64,000 bases of DNA from Shewanella violacea DSS12. Its GTDB lineage: Bacteria; Pseudomonadota; Gammaproteobacteria; Enterobacterales; Shewanellaceae. Made by a program: the position numbers and the translations under genes. Location: NCBI RefSeq assembly GCF_000091325.1, contig NC_014012.1, positions 2,648,824 through 2,712,823 on the forward strand, read 5' to 3'. Below, piece after piece: positions 1-9,951 of the stretch. The first letter of the stretch is position 1, and every line of letters begins with the position of its first letter. Below the pieces are notes generated by a model. It saw nothing but the letters and a program-made list of their open reading frames with translations, had not been told where the DNA came from and did no database searches.

Positions 1-276
1 TTAATAAAAAATGCAAACCTAGTACTTTATGCAAGCATGTTAGCAAGCTCTTAAAGCCGTTGAAACTAAGATCCTGGCATATCGACCTAGCCATACTAAT
101 TGGAGTACAGGTTGGCTCTATCGACACCGGACAATCGGCACTAAGCTAAAGCATGGGATAAGCTTACCTAGCTAGCTGTGAAAAAAATGTGCAAAAAGAA
201 CCAGAGCCTTTCACTAAATAGTGTAGACCTTGTAGCCCTATAGGAAGGCTTGATCGCCAACATTCAGTCAAATATA

Positions 277-696
277 TTAAAATTCAGCATTGATGCGTTT
301 CATAAAATTAAGTAGCTGCATTCTCTCCGCATCAGAAAACTCAGCAGTAAGCTCTGCCGTTAGCTGCAGATGCAAAGCATCATGCTCTCGAAACAATTCT
401 TGTCCTCTTGAACTGAGTTCAACTAAGATTGAGCGTCTATCCGACTCGTGGGGCTTACGAGTTACTAGATCAGATTTAACCATCTTATCTATTTGTACCG
501 TCAGTGTACCTGTGGTTACTCCAAGTTTATCTGCCAGCTCCTTCATCCTCATAGCCCCATGGCCACCTAAGATTTCAACCGTGTGGATCTGAGGTAAACT
601 GTAGCCATTATCTTTCACCACAGCCTGTTCCCAGGAAGAAAGTTTTTCATAGAACTCAACCATGACATGATTTAACTGATCTTCAGTAGACTTCAT
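277..696 (-). CDS. MarR-family transcriptional regulator
   Basis: A 139-residue protein of normal MarR length. The winged helix-turn-helix sits at about residues 45-90: a recognition helix near 60-74 (GVTTGTLTVQIDKMV) followed by a wing with the family-typical DRRS at 86-89. MarR proteins are cytoplasmic dimers that bind short palindromes, and small ligands usually release them. No effector can be read from the sequence. The gene starts with ATG and lies 108 bp downstream of the metal-exporter gene on the same strand, so the two could be co-transcribed. The HExxE-like GGHGAMR stretch before the HTH is not a known metal site. Family call is firm; the regulated target is unknown. Confidence 0.85.
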   Translation of the reverse strand: MKSTEDQLNHVMVEFYEKLSSWEQAVVKDNGYSLPQIHTVEILGGHGAMRMKELADKLGVTTGTLTVQIDKMVKSDLVTRKPHESDRRSILVELSSRGQELFREHDALHLQLTAELTAEFSDAERMQLLNFMKRINAEF

Positions 697-804
697 TTGC
701 TTCTCTTAGATTTGATCATCGCAAGATGTATGTACTTATGACAAACCGCCATAAGCACATATTATACAATTCCACTCATAATTTTGGTGAGATTGGTATT
801 AACT

Positions 805-1800
805 TTACCCGCTACATTCTGCCTGATTTGAGGTATTAACTTCAATGGTCAAATGATTAAGACGGGTAAACTGACTCAGTTTTTCCCTGTAAAAGTCTGT
901 TTCTTCGGGCACTCGAGTTACTATGGCAATTTCGGCAGCATAGTGATCGGCGCTTATTCGCCATACATGAATATCCGAAACTTCATCTTGGGTATCAGAC
1001 TCGATAGCCTGAACTATCTCTTGCTTGTAGTCATTTTCGATACTCGCATCTAACAGTATCGGTGCCGTTTGCTTTAATAACTGCCACGCCCACCTGGTGA
1101 TGATAATCGAACCGACGATCCCCATGATGGGGTCTAACCAGTTTAATCCGTAGAGTTTACCCAACAATAGGGCACCGATGGCGAGTATTGATGTCAGTGC
1201 ATCCGCAAGCACATGGAAGTATGCGGCCTTTAAATTATGATCATGAGTCTGTTCATGGGCATCTTCTGCAACATGACTATTGGAATGGGAATGATCATGT
1301 GAATGACTGTGGGAGTGGCCATGAGAATGATCGTGTGTGTGATGATCCTTTAATAGAAAAACACTGATCACGTTCACGGTAAGTCCGATTATGGCAACCA
1401 TAATAGCCTGGTTAAATTGAATCTCATGTGGACTAAAGACTCGCATAACAGACTCTACTAACATGATGATTGCCACTAAACCTAAGGCTATGGCACTGGT
1501 AAAGCCACCTAGCACACTGACTTTACCCGTACCAAAGGTGAATTCCGGGTTATTAGCATGTTTTCTTGAGTAATTAAATGCAAAAAGTGTGATCATAAAT
1601 GCAGCGGCATGGGTTCCCATATGCCAGCCATCAGCCAATAATGCCATGGAGCCGTAAACAGTTCCCGCAGTGATTTCGGCAACCATGGTCACCACAGTCA
1701 AGTAGAGTACATAACGGGTATTACGCTCCCCGGCATCGCTGACCGATGAAAAATTATGTGTGTGTTGCCATTTTTCTGAAGCATGACTTATTTTATTCAT
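805..1800 (-). CDS. dmeF: CDF-family divalent metal exporter, DmeF-like
   Basis: A 331-residue cation diffusion facilitator of the inner membrane, which expels divalent metal in exchange for protons. Six hydrophobic segments are visible between residues 30 and 250. The metal-site residues characteristic of the family are present: D57 and H60 in ADGWH on TM2, and H196xxxD200 (HVLAD) on TM5. A strongly histidine-rich cytosolic loop (about residues 153-188, HDHSHGHSHSHSHDHSHS) precedes TM5. The layout, the long His loop and the N-terminal histidines resemble DmeF (Co/Ni efflux) more than FieF or ZitB. The cytosolic C-terminal domain is complete. Substrate is inferred from family likeness only. 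A putative promoter and palindromic operator lie about 125 bp upstream. Confidence 0.8.
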   Translation of the reverse strand: MNKISHASEKWQHTHNFSSVSDAGERNTRYVLYLTVVTMVAEITAGTVYGSMALLADGWHMGTHAAAFMITLFAFNYSRKHANNPEFTFGTGKVSVLGGFTSAIALGLVAIIMLVESVMRVFSPHEIQFNQAIMVAIIGLTVNVISVFLLKDHHTHDHSHGHSHSHSHDHSHSNSHVAEDAHEQTHDHNLKAAYFHVLADALTSILAIGALLLGKLYGLNWLDPIMGIVGSIIITRWAWQLLKQTAPILLDASIENDYKQEIVQAIESDTQDEVSDIHVWRISADHYAAEIAIVTRVPEETDFYREKLSQFTRLNHLTIEVNTSNQAECSG

Positions 1801-1922
1801 CTCAAACCTTTATCAGATAGAAAGTTACATGTAAATAATCGGCCGACTGTCGGCTGGAACTCGCTACAATTTCGGTGTCCAGCCAGTTACCTTGATTATC
1901 AAACATAACAACTTTAATATAG

Positions 1923-1955
1923 TTTGATACTCAAAGTATATCTTGATTGTGTCAA
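1923..1955 (-). promoter_or_regulatory. Putative dmeF promoter with overlapping palindrome
   Basis: On the minus strand TTGACA (1955-1950) and GAGTAT (1932-1927) are 17 bp apart, a reasonable sigma-70 pair. A perfect 13-bp palindrome TTTGA-TAC-TCAAA (1923-1935) covers the -10 hexamer, which is where a repressor would sit. A further 7-bp inverted pair ATCAAAC/GTTTGAT joins 1898-1904 to 1922-1928. Binding by the neighbouring MarR protein is only a guess. Confidence 0.4.
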
Positions 1956-2257
1956 TTTGTGACTCACAGTGAAGTATTTGTATTGTTTATCAGATGCAGG
2001 AATGATTTTTGATGTCTTGGATATAATATTGATTACTTGTAAAAAAGACTATTCACTGAGCCGAAGACGTTTACAAAACGGAATCAGAGCCCCCTCTCCA
2101 GCACTCAATAGCAAGCATTGCAACTATGGAAGTTTAGCGGTTAGGTAAATGACATCATCAAATGCCAATATAGTTTCTACTCGGACCCAACAGCTTTGTC
2201 TTAGACTCTTTAGTCTAAGAATCACCAAGTATTACTCTGGTTAGCCTAAATTTAGGC

Positions 2258-2287
2258 ATAAAAAAAGCTGCCATTGAGGCAGCCTTT
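2258..2287 (-). terminator. Intrinsic terminator of the zwf-pgl-edd-eda operon
   Basis: Read on the minus strand, GGCTGCC-TCAAT-GGCAGC is followed by seven T residues. It lies about 75 bp past the eda stop codon, as expected for the end of the operon. Confidence 0.85.
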
Positions 2288-2358
2288 ATCATAGGTATTG
2301 CTAATACGAATGCAGCATTAAAACCCGCACTGTTATAAGCATGCCCTTAGCACTCGGC

Positions 2359-3000
2359 TCAGATCCCGCTTATGGCTTCTTTACAGAGATCTGTAATACG
2401 AGACCAATCACCCTGCTCCATCGCATCTGTCGGAGCTATCCAGCTACCACCAATACAATCGACATTCTTAAGTGCCAGATAATCGCGATAGCTGCTCGGT
2501 GTTATTCCACCGGTTGGGCAGAAACGAATGTCAGCAAGTGGGCCAGAGAAAGCTTTGAGTGCATTGACTCCGCCCGATGCTTCGGCTGGGAAGAACTTAA
2601 AATTAGTATATCCAAGTGACATACCCACCATCACTTCAGAGATACTGGCAACGCCCGGTATCAAGGGAATATTCCCCGCCATCGCCGCTTCAAGCAAGCT
2701 AGGTGTCGCACCCGGGGTGATAATAAATTGAGCTCCGGCATCGACAGCTTGCTGCAGTTGTTCTTCATTTAAGACAGTGCCTGCACCGACAAGTGCATCG
2801 GGAACTTCCTTAGCAATTTTGGTGATAGCTTCTAGCGCACAAGGCGTACGTAAGGTCACTTCCAGTACACTGATCCCGCCGGCAACAAGTGCCCTGGCCA
2901 AAGGAACGGCATCTTCTATCTTATTGATCACCATGACAGGAACAATAGGGCTGCGTTTAAAAATATCTTGTGGTTGTAATGACCAGTTATTCTCAGGCAT
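2359..3000 (-). CDS. eda: KHG/KDPG aldolase
   Basis: A 213-residue class I aldolase that splits 2-keto-3-deoxy-6-phosphogluconate into pyruvate and glyceraldehyde 3-phosphate, the last step of the Entner-Doudoroff pathway. The Schiff-base lysine is K135 in FKFFPAE, and the general-base glutamate E47 is in VLEVTLRT. The phosphate-binding GAGTVL (72-77) and the late PTGGI loop are present. Length matches E. coli Eda (213). It is the last gene of the operon, 14 bp after edd, and is followed by a strong terminator. Confidence 0.97.
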   Translation of the reverse strand: MPENNWSLQPQDIFKRSPIVPVMVINKIEDAVPLARALVAGGISVLEVTLRTPCALEAITKIAKEVPDALVGAGTVLNEEQLQQAVDAGAQFIITPGATPSLLEAAMAGNIPLIPGVASISEVMVGMSLGYTNFKFFPAEASGGVNALKAFSGPLADIRFCPTGGITPSSYRDYLALKNVDCIGGSWIAPTDAMEQGDWSRITDLCKEAISGI

Positions 3001-3014
3001 TCTTTACTCTTCCT

Positions 3015-4841
3015 TTAAAAGATTTCGTCGATGGCGCTGGTGCAGCGAGCACCTGTTTCAGGACTACTTAAATTTGATCTTAATGCACCGAATAACTCTC
3101 GGCCCATACCGTAATTCGTTTTACGAAGCTCAACTTTTTCCGCCACGCGCGTCGCTAATTCTGCGTCACTAACCAATAGGGTAAGCTCACCAGTTAATGC
3201 ATCGACACGGATCATGTCACCGGATTGCACCTTGGCAATCAAGCCACCATCGAGCGCTTCAGGTGTAAGGTGAATAGCTGCAGGCACTTTCCCCGAGGCT
3301 CCTGACATGCGACCGTCGGTCAATAGAGCGACCTTAAAACCACGATCTTGAAGTGTCCCAAGTATTGGAGTGAGCTTATGTAACTCAGGCATACCGACAG
3401 CCTTAGGGCCCTGCCCCTTGACGACAACGACACAATCTTTATCAAGATCGCCAGCTTTAAAGATGGCTTCGAGTTTATTTTGGTCATCGATGACAACCGC
3501 TGGAGCCTCAACAACTCTATGTTGCTCAGATACAGCAGACACCTTGATGACAGCGCGGCCCAAATTACCTTTTAGCAGTTTCAAACCACCGTTGGCTTGG
3601 AATGGCGCCGTAACCGAAGTTAATACCTCGGCATCCAGACTGGTGACTTGACCTTCTACCCACTTAATTTCGCCATCGATTAATCTCGGCTCTTGGGTAT
3701 AACGACGAAGTCCATAACCCGCAACTGTATTGACGTCTTCATGGAGCATACCCGCATCGAGTAGCTCTTTAATTAAGAAAGCCATACCGCCTGCGGCGTG
3801 GAAATGGTTGATGTCCGCATGGCCATTCGGATATACCCGAGCAACTAGGGGCACAGCATCCGATAACTCTGAGAAATCATCCCAGTTGACTATGACTCCG
3901 GCAGCACGCGCAGCCGCGACAATGTGCATGGTAAGGTTAGTCGAACCGCCTGTGGCCAATAGCGCGACGATCCCATTTACGATGGATTTCTCGTTTACAA
4001 TCTCACCGATAGGCGTGTATTGAGTCCCCATCTCAGTCAGGCGACAAACTTGCTTTGCAGCAGTCTTGCTGAGCACTTCTCTTAATGGATCATCTGGATT
4101 AACAAACGACGAGCCAGGTAATTGCAGACCCATGACTTCGAGCATCAACTGGTTGCTGTTAGCCGTACCATAGAAGGTACAAGTACCAGCACTGTGATAA
4201 GAGGCTGATTCAGCTTCGAGTAACTCTGCTCTGTCTACCTTACCTTGAGCAAATTTCTGACGAATACGGGCCTTCTCTTTGTTAGGAATGCCTGATTTCA
4301 TCGGACCAGCAGGCACAAATAACATAGGCAGATGACCGAAGCTCAGGGCTCCGATTAACAGACCCGGTACGATTTTGTCACATATACCCAGTAACAAGGC
4401 ACCATCGAACATGTTATGAGACAGGCCTATTGCAGTCGACATAGCAATGACTTCACGGCTTAGAAGACTGAGTTCCATGCCGGGTTGACCTTGAGTCACA
4501 CCGTCGCACATGGCTGGCACGCCAGCTGCAACCTGGGCCACACTACCCACTTCGGCGCAGGCTTGCTTCAAAAGGTCCGGATAGCTTTCATAGGGCTGGT
4601 GAGCCGAAAGCATGTCGTTAAATGACGTAACTATGCCAATGTTAGCCTTCGTTAGGCCTTTGATTGATTGCTTATCATCTGGATTACAAGCTGCAAAACC
4701 ATGAGCCAAGTTACCACAACTCAAAGAGCTGCGATGAACGCCTTTTTGTTTTGCTTCATTGAGCGCCGCCAGGTATTTAGCTCGTGACACTTTGCTGCGT
4801 TCGATAATCCTATCGGTTACAGATTGTACAACTGCGTGCAT
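3015..4841 (-). CDS. edd: 6-phosphogluconate dehydratase
   Basis: A 608-residue enzyme of the IlvD/Edd family that dehydrates 6-phosphogluconate to KDPG using a [4Fe-4S] cluster. Typical blocks are seen: CDGVTQG at 112-118, [10 protein letters not shown] at 151-160 (cluster Cys C154), [12 protein letters not shown] at 219-230 (C221), and [13 protein letters not shown] in the C-terminal domain. The length and the Edd-type spacing separate it from IlvD. It lies 9 bp after pgl and 14 bp before eda, so the three are one transcript. As an Fe-S dehydratase it is expected to be sensitive to oxidants. Confidence 0.97.
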   Translation of the reverse strand: MHAVVQSVTDRIIERSKVSRAKYLAALNEAKQKGVHRSSLSCGNLAHGFAACNPDDKQSIKGLTKANIGIVTSFNDMLSAHQPYESYPDLLKQACAEVGSVAQVAAGVPAMCDGVTQGQPGMELSLLSREVIAMSTAIGLSHNMFDGALLLGICDKIVPGLLIGALSFGHLPMLFVPAGPMKSGIPNKEKARIRQKFAQGKVDRAELLEAESASYHSAGTCTFYGTANSNQLMLEVMGLQLPGSSFVNPDDPLREVLSKTAAKQVCRLTEMGTQYTPIGEIVNEKSIVNGIVALLATGGSTNLTMHIVAAARAAGVIVNWDDFSELSDAVPLVARVYPNGHADINHFHAAGGMAFLIKELLDAGMLHEDVNTVAGYGLRRYTQEPRLIDGEIKWVEGQVTSLDAEVLTSVTAPFQANGGLKLLKGNLGRAVIKVSAVSEQHRVVEAPAVVIDDQNKLEAIFKAGDLDKDCVVVVKGQGPKAVGMPELHKLTPILGTLQDRGFKVALLTDGRMSGASGKVPAAIHLTPEALDGGLIAKVQSGDMIRVDALTGELTLLVSDAELATRVAEKVELRKTNYGMGRELFGALRSNLSSPETGARCTSAIDEIF

Positions 4842-4850
4842 AATAACTCC

Positions 4851-5549
4851 TTAAGCGCTCCAGTAAACGTCCACTGGTGTCTTATGTTGTGCCAATACGG
4901 CTCTGATAGGCATAGTGTTAGCGTCTTCATTTTCAAGCGCTTGGCGATAAACTGATAGCTTCTTCTCACCGACTATATGTAGATAGATTTGGCGACTAGC
5001 CAAGATCGCCGTCTTTGACAGAGACAGCCTTGGATTAGGTGCAGAACCTGGATTAACAGCCACACATAACTTCTCTGTCGACAAGGCTTCTTCTATCTCC
5101 TTAGAGCATGGGAACCAAGAGCAAGTATGTCCGTCATTACCCATTCCCAGAACGACGACATCGAACGGATTAGAGAAATTAGCCAGTTGTTCGATAGCCA
5201 TCGCACAACCCTCTTCCGGAGAAGAGAACATATTTTTAAGACCACGAAATTTGGCGGTATGAGCCTTATTTTGTAACAGGTGAGTCCTGACAAGCTTCTC
5301 GTTAGAAGCATCAGAGTCATTGTCGACCCAACGTTCATCGGCGAGAGTGATATACACCTCACTCCATTCAACATTTTTATGACTAAGCAGTTGAAAGAGT
5401 TTTACCGGGGTCGAGCCACCAGACACAATCAGACTTGCCTGACCGCGGGTATCTACCGCTTCCTGTAGTTGCTTAGCAATACGCTCAGCCAGCTGGTTTT
5501 CCAATGCTGTCTTATCATCAAACGATTTGAACACACTTTCTTTAATCAT
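4851..5549 (-). CDS. pgl: 6-phosphogluconolactonase
   Basis: A 232-residue DevB-type lactonase that hydrolyses 6-phosphogluconolactone to 6-phosphogluconate. Conserved blocks are SGGSTP (43-48, phosphate binding), DERWV (71-75) and GMGNDGHT (135-142). It belongs to the NagB/Pgl superfamily and lacks the ring-opening features of NagB. It sits 12 bp downstream of zwf and 9 bp upstream of edd, exactly between the enzymes before and after it in the pathway. Confidence 0.95.
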   Translation of the reverse strand: MIKESVFKSFDDKTALENQLAERIAKQLQEAVDTRGQASLIVSGGSTPVKLFQLLSHKNVEWSEVYITLADERWVDNDSDASNEKLVRTHLLQNKAHTAKFRGLKNMFSSPEEGCAMAIEQLANFSNPFDVVVLGMGNDGHTCSWFPCSKEIEEALSTEKLCVAVNPGSAPNPRLSLSKTAILASRQIYLHIVGEKKLSVYRQALENEDANTMPIRAVLAQHKTPVDVYWSA

Positions 5550-5561
5550 GACTTAATCCTC

Positions 5562-7034
5562 TTACTCGTCCCAAGAACGGCCGTCTTTAGCTATCAAGGC
5601 AACAGATGCCACTGGGCCCCAACTGCCAGCAGGATAGGGTTTTGGCTTCTCGTTGCTTTCTTCCCAAGCTTGAATGATTCCATCGACCCAAGTCCAAGCC
5701 TGTTCCACTTCATCCCGACGGACAAATAGTGCCTGATTACCCAACATAGCTTCGAGTAACAGACGCTCATAGGCATCTGCGATACGCTCATTTTTAAAGG
5801 TCTCGGAGAAGCTTAAATCGAGTTTGGTGGTCTGTATTCTTTGCTTTTGCTCAAGACCCGGAACCTTATTCATCATCTGAATTTCGACACCTTCGTGGGG
5901 CTGAAGTCGAATCGTCAATTTATTTGGCGGTAAGTTCCTATAGCTTGAGCTATAAAGGTTATGAGGTGGGTTCTTGAAATAAACGACAATTTCAGAACTC
6001 TTGGCTGGCATACGTTTACCACTGCGAAGATAGAATGGTACTCCGGCCCAACGCCAGTTATCGATGTCAATTCTTAAGGCAACGAACGTCTCAGCATTAG
6101 ACTGAGTATTGGCGCCCTCCTCTTCCAGATAACCGGGAACCGGTGAACCTTGCAAGAATCCAGAGGCGTATTGACCGCGAACCGTATTCTCATAGATATT
6201 ATCTGAATTGATAGGACGAAGTGATTTGAGCACTTTCACTTTCTCATCACGTATACTGTCGGCATCTAGGTTAACCGGAGGATCCATGGCTACAAGAGTC
6301 AGTACCTGCAACAGATGATTCTGGATCATGTCACGCATCTGACCTGCTTTATCGAAATACCCCCAACGGCCTTCGATACCTACCTCTTCAGCAACCGTGA
6401 TCTGTACATGATCTATGGTTCGGTTATCCCATTTAGAGGAAAACAATGAATTGGCAAAACGAAGTGTGATCAGATTCTGAACGGTTTCTTTACCTAGGTA
6501 GTGATCGATACGGTAAATTTGATTTTCATTGAAGAAGGCAGAAACATTGTCGTTGATGATTTTAGAAGATTCGAGATCGTAACCTATGGGTTTTTCTAAT
6601 ACGACACGTGAATCAGGATAGATTAATTTTTGCTCATTAAGGCAGCGACAGATATCACCGAAGATCACTGGCGGCGTCGCAAAATAACTGACCATCACCC
6701 TTTTCTCGGGCTCGAGTATGTCATGGAAAGGTTTGTAACCTTCAGACTCAGTAAAGTTCGTCCCTATATAATGGCATCGTAGTAAGAAGCGCTCGACAGT
6801 CTCCTGACAAAGATCCTCTTTTACAAAGGTCTTCAGGGCTTTATCGACTAACGCTTTAAATTCTTCTTGAGTGAAAGCATCTTTAGCTACGCCAATTACT
6901 TTAGTGTCGACATTCAGTAACCCAGCTTTGTCTAACTGATATAAAGAAGGAAGTAATTTACGCCGCGCCAAATCACCTTTAGTACCAAACAAGACAAAAT
7001 CACAAGCTTTGGCTCCTGGTGTTGTTATGCCCAT
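5562..7034 (-). CDS. zwf: Glucose-6-phosphate 1-dehydrogenase
   Basis: A 490-residue enzyme that oxidises glucose 6-phosphate to the lactone and reduces NADP+. The N-terminal Rossmann motif is GTKGDLARRKL (17-27). The catalytic block RIDHYLGKE lies at 175-183, with EKPIG at 147-151. Length equals that of E. coli Zwf (491). It is the first gene of a four-gene operon (zwf-pgl-edd-eda), which channels hexose through the Entner-Doudoroff route. The divergent neighbour hexR and a HexR-like site upstream suggest HexR repression. Confidence 0.97.
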   Translation of the reverse strand: MGITTPGAKACDFVLFGTKGDLARRKLLPSLYQLDKAGLLNVDTKVIGVAKDAFTQEEFKALVDKALKTFVKEDLCQETVERFLLRCHYIGTNFTESEGYKPFHDILEPEKRVMVSYFATPPVIFGDICRCLNEQKLIYPDSRVVLEKPIGYDLESSKIINDNVSAFFNENQIYRIDHYLGKETVQNLITLRFANSLFSSKWDNRTIDHVQITVAEEVGIEGRWGYFDKAGQMRDMIQNHLLQVLTLVAMDPPVNLDADSIRDEKVKVLKSLRPINSDNIYENTVRGQYASGFLQGSPVPGYLEEEGANTQSNAETFVALRIDIDNWRWAGVPFYLRSGKRMPAKSSEIVVYFKNPPHNLYSSSYRNLPPNKLTIRLQPHEGVEIQMMNKVPGLEQKQRIQTTKLDLSFSETFKNERIADAYERLLLEAMLGNQALFVRRDEVEQAWTWVDGIIQAWEESNEKPKPYPAGSWGPVASVALIAKDGRSWDE

Positions 7035-7096
7035 AGCTTCTCAATCTCCTAATGTCACCGTGTTCAATCGAATCGATATGAATTTCACGTGTATGT

Positions 7097-7111
7097 TGTA
7101 ATATAACAACA
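7097..7111. promoter_or_regulatory. Candidate HexR operator upstream of zwf
   Basis: TGTAATATAACAACA matches the HexR consensus TGTAATNNNATTACA in its whole left half and 4 of 6 positions of the right half. It is embedded in a perfect GTTGT-N6-ACAAC inverted repeat (7095-7110), 63 bp upstream of the zwf start and in the zwf/hexR divergent region. The remaining gap (7035-7345) is AT-rich and shows nothing else clear. Confidence 0.55.
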
Positions 7112-7345
7112 GAATTTGTTAATTGCATCTTAAATTTGAAAATAGCACCTATTAGTTAACTAGGCATACAAGCCTATAATCTGGTATGCTTTTCGTGATT
7201 AAATGACTATATATAGTAGAAACTTTTAATCTAACTCAAGTTATAATCCGTCATAGCAGTCAAGTTTCTCAATTTAAAGAAGCTTTCAAAAATGACAGAA
7301 AAAAACAATAAAATTACATATTTTTTTTCGAGTGGACGTACGCAT

Positions 7346-8200
7346 ATGAATACCCTAGAAAAGGTCCAAAAAAGCCTCACACATTTTAGTAAATCAGAGC
7401 GGAAAGTTGCTGAAGTCATTTTGGCTTCTCCACAGACGGCGATCCACTCAAGTATTGCCACTCTGGCTAAGATGGCCGACGTGAGTGAACCCACAGTTAA
7501 CCGCTTCTGCCGTCGTTTAGACACCAAGGGCTTTCCGGATTTTAAACTCCACCTAGCTCAAAGTTTAGCTAACGGGACACCCTATGTCAGCCGTCATGTG
7601 GAAGAAGATGACACTCCTGAGTCCTATACAACAAAAATATTCGAATCATCAATGGCTTCTCTCGATACCGCCAGGCAGAGCATAGATACGACTGCTATCA
7701 ACAAGGCCGTCGATATACTGACCCAAGCGAAGAAAATTTCTTTCTTTGGTCTAGGTGCCTCAGCCTCAGTGGCTCATGATGCGCAGAATAAGTTCTTTCG
7801 ATTCAATGTTCCCGTCATCTGTTTTGATGACGTTTTGATGCAACGTATGAGCTGTATCAACAGTGGAGAAGGCGACGTTATCGTGCTTATATCACACACA
7901 GGCAGAACCAAGTCTATGATTGATATAGCTAGGATAGCCCGTGAAAATGGCGCTGCTGTAATAGGCATAACAACCCTAGACTCACCACTATCAATTGAAT
8001 GCACACTGCCTATAACCATGGAAGTTCCTGAAGATACGGATATGTATTTACCTATGGCATCTCGCTTAGCTCAATTGGTTGTCATTGACGTATTAGCAAC
8101 CGGCTTTACTTTACGCCGTGGACCTAGATTCAGAGAGAGCTTAAAGCGGGTGAAAGAAGTGTTAAAAGAATCCAGAATCGACAAAGATTCTATAATGTAA
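7346..8200 (+). CDS. hexR: HexR, RpiR-family regulator of central carbon metabolism
   Basis: A 284-residue regulator with an N-terminal RpiR-type helix-turn-helix (about residues 1-75; recognition part near 38-60) and a C-terminal sugar-isomerase (SIS) domain. SIS signatures are GLGASAS near 135-141 and ISHTGRTKS at 182-190. In Shewanella, HexR controls zwf-edd-eda, pyk and other glycolytic/gluconeogenic genes, and KDPG is the effector. I chose the ATG at 7346 because the product then begins MNTLEKVQ like known HexR proteins; an in-frame ATG 54 nt upstream would add 18 unusual residues. It is divergent from zwf and followed by pykA, both expected targets. Confidence 0.93.
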   Translation: MNTLEKVQKSLTHFSKSERKVAEVILASPQTAIHSSIATLAKMADVSEPTVNRFCRRLDTKGFPDFKLHLAQSLANGTPYVSRHVEEDDTPESYTTKIFESSMASLDTARQSIDTTAINKAVDILTQAKKISFFGLGASASVAHDAQNKFFRFNVPVICFDDVLMQRMSCINSGEGDVIVLISHTGRTKSMIDIARIARENGAAVIGITTLDSPLSIECTLPITMEVPEDTDMYLPMASRLAQLVVIDVLATGFTLRRGPRFRESLKRVKEVLKESRIDKDSIM

Positions 8201-8220
8201 CAGACTTTCTTTGCCTCCCC

Positions 8221-8246
8221 GGCAGTACAACTTCCTTTGTACTGCC
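8221..8246 (+). terminator. Hairpin after hexR, weak terminator
   Basis: A perfect 10-bp stem (GGCAGTACAA / TTGTACTGCC, loop CTTCCT) starts 20 bp after the hexR stop. No T tract follows, so it may act as a 3'-end stabiliser or a partial terminator before pykA. Confidence 0.5.
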
Positions 8247-8309
8247 ATTAAACCCCCAAATTTCAGTTTTCCTCCATAAAGTTATTATATTGTTCTAGAT
8301 CATTTTGTT

Positions 8310-8324
8310 TGTAATTTTCCTACA
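8310..8324. promoter_or_regulatory. Candidate HexR operator upstream of pykA
   Basis: TGTAATTTTCCTACA matches TGTAATNNNATTACA in all of the left half and 4 of 6 right-half positions. It lies 60 bp before the pykA start, a sensible place for HexR control of pyruvate kinase. Confidence 0.5.
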
Positions 8325-8384
8325 CAATGTCAGAACCTCTGTTAATATAGTGTCAGAATTTCTTTAAACTTAACGGAGTATGTC

Positions 8385-9824
8385 ATGTTCCGCAGAACCA
8401 AAATCGTAACAACTTTGGGTCCCGCTACCGATCGCGATGACAACTTACGCCGCATAATTAAAGCAGGCGCAAATGTTGTTCGTCTTAACTTTTCCCACGG
8501 CTCAGCTGAAGACCATATTAAGCGAGCTAAAGATACCCGCAGAATCGCCGCCGAACTCGGTGTTCATGTCGCTGTTCTGGGTGATCTTCAAGGTCCGAAA
8601 ATTCGAGTCTCTACCTTCAAAGACAACAAAAAAGTTCAGCTAGACCTAGGTCAAAGCTTTATCTTAGATGCTGATCTTGCCAAGGGTGAAGGCGATGAGA
8701 AGCAAGTCGGTATCGATTATAAAGAGTTGCCAAACGATGTCTGTATCGGCGATATCCTTATGTTAGATGACGGCCGTGTGCAGCTAAGAGTCGAAAGTGT
8801 TGACGGCAATAAGGTACACACAACTGTCACAGTTGCTGGTCCCTTATCCAATAACAAGGGCATCAACAAGCAAGGTGGTGGTCTATCTGCTGCAGCGCTA
8901 ACCGAGAAAGATAAGCGCGACATTCTTACAGCGGCAGAAATTCAAGTTGATTATCTTGCGGTTTCTTTCCCTCGTACGGGTGCAGATCTTGATTATGCAC
9001 GTGAACTTGCCCTTAAAGCCGGCTGTAAGGCACTTATCGTGTCTAAAGTTGAACGCGCAGAAGCCGTTGCGACAGACGAAGCTATGGATGATGTGATCAG
9101 AGCATCCGATATCGTCATGGTTGCCCGTGGTGACTTAGGTGTCGAGATTGGTGACCCAGCACTTGTTGCAGTACAGAAGAAACTCATTAGGCGAGCTCGT
9201 CAGCTTAACAAGAGCGTGATCACAGCAACTCAGATGATGGAGTCTATGATCACCAGCCCAATGCCAACTCGTGCTGAAGTCATGGATGTGGCTAATGCTG
9301 TTCTCGACGGTACTGATGCTGTGATGCTATCTGCAGAAACTGCGGCAGGTGACTTCCCGGAAGAAACCGTCAAGGCGATGGCTGAAGTCTGTCTTGGTGC
9401 AGAATTACACCCAAGTGTACAAGTCTCTAAGCATAGACTCGATCAAAGCTTCGATTCTGTTGAAGAAACGATTGCGCTATCGACCATGTATGCAGCTAAT
9501 CACCTTAAAGGTATCAAGGCGATCATTGCATTAACTGAATCTGGTGCGACTCCTCAGTTGATGTCTCGTATCAGCTCAGCTTTGCCTATTTTTGCCTTGT
9601 CACGCCATGAAGTGACATTAGCCAAGATGGCTGTATATCGCGGTGTACAAGCTGTACATTTCGACTCTACTAATATCAGTGCCGAAGATGTTGCTCGTAA
9701 AGCGTTAGAAACACTAACTGCTGCTGGTTACCTCAAGAGTGGCGATATGGTCCTAATGACTAAAGGTGATTCGATGGAAACTATCGGCGGAACCAATACC
9801 AGTAAGGTATTGATCGTCGCTTAA
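8385..9824 (+). CDS. pykA: Pyruvate kinase (PykA type)
   Basis: A 479-residue pyruvate kinase that converts phosphoenolpyruvate and ADP to pyruvate and ATP. Nucleotide- and substrate-binding residues are visible in VVRLNFSHG (31-39), KVERAEA (221-227, catalytic Lys), ARGDLGVE (247-254) and TATQMMESM. The C-terminal allosteric domain is complete and the length fits the AMP-activated PykA (type II) group. It has its own promoter region with a HexR-like site and ends in a very strong terminator, so it is likely monocistronic. Confidence 0.96.
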   Translation: MFRRTKIVTTLGPATDRDDNLRRIIKAGANVVRLNFSHGSAEDHIKRAKDTRRIAAELGVHVAVLGDLQGPKIRVSTFKDNKKVQLDLGQSFILDADLAKGEGDEKQVGIDYKELPNDVCIGDILMLDDGRVQLRVESVDGNKVHTTVTVAGPLSNNKGINKQGGGLSAAALTEKDKRDILTAAEIQVDYLAVSFPRTGADLDYARELALKAGCKALIVSKVERAEAVATDEAMDDVIRASDIVMVARGDLGVEIGDPALVAVQKKLIRRARQLNKSVITATQMMESMITSPMPTRAEVMDVANAVLDGTDAVMLSAETAAGDFPEETVKAMAEVCLGAELHPSVQVSKHRLDQSFDSVEETIALSTMYAANHLKGIKAIIALTESGATPQLMSRISSALPIFALSRHEVTLAKMAVYRGVQAVHFDSTNISAEDVARKALETLTAAGYLKSGDMVLMTKGDSMETIGGTNTSKVLIVA

Positions 9825-9840
9825 TTCCTCATCATTGAAT

Positions 9841-9871
9841 AAAAAGGGCACGCGAAAGCGTGCCCTTTTTT
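9841..9871 (+). terminator. Intrinsic terminator of pykA
   Basis: GGGCACGC-GAAA-GCGTGCCC (9846-9865) is followed by six T residues and preceded by A residues. It has a stable GNRA-type loop. Confidence 0.95.
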
Positions 9872-9904
9872 ATTGGGGATTCCACTAGCAGTTTATGACA
9901 ATAA

Positions 9905-9934
9905 ACAAAAAGGACGCCGAGGCGTCCTTTTTAT
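9905..9934 (-). terminator. Intrinsic terminator of fadE
   Basis: AAAAAGGACGCC-GA-GGCGTCCTTTTT (9907-9932) is symmetrical with A and T tracts on both sides, so it can work in both directions. It lies just past the fadE stop codon, facing the pykA terminator. Confidence 0.9.
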
Positions 9935-9951
9935 TATCTAAGCTATCGAAG

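Larger units (their letters stand above)
1801..2358. other. Intergenic region with consecutive hairpins
   Basis: A 558-bp gap between dmeF and eda. No convincing reading frame was found. Near dmeF it holds the putative promoter. Towards eda it has three perfect inverted repeats in succession: CTTAGACT-cttt-AGTCTAAG (2200-2219), the palindrome GCCTAAATTTAGGC (2244-2257), and the eda terminator (2267-2283). The middle part (about 1990-2190) shows nothing recognisable. Confidence 0.5.

Noticed and set aside
7292..7345. Upstream ATG for hexR adding 18 residues
   Set aside because: Known HexR proteins begin at the MNTLEKVQ-type position, and the extra segment is not HTH-like.
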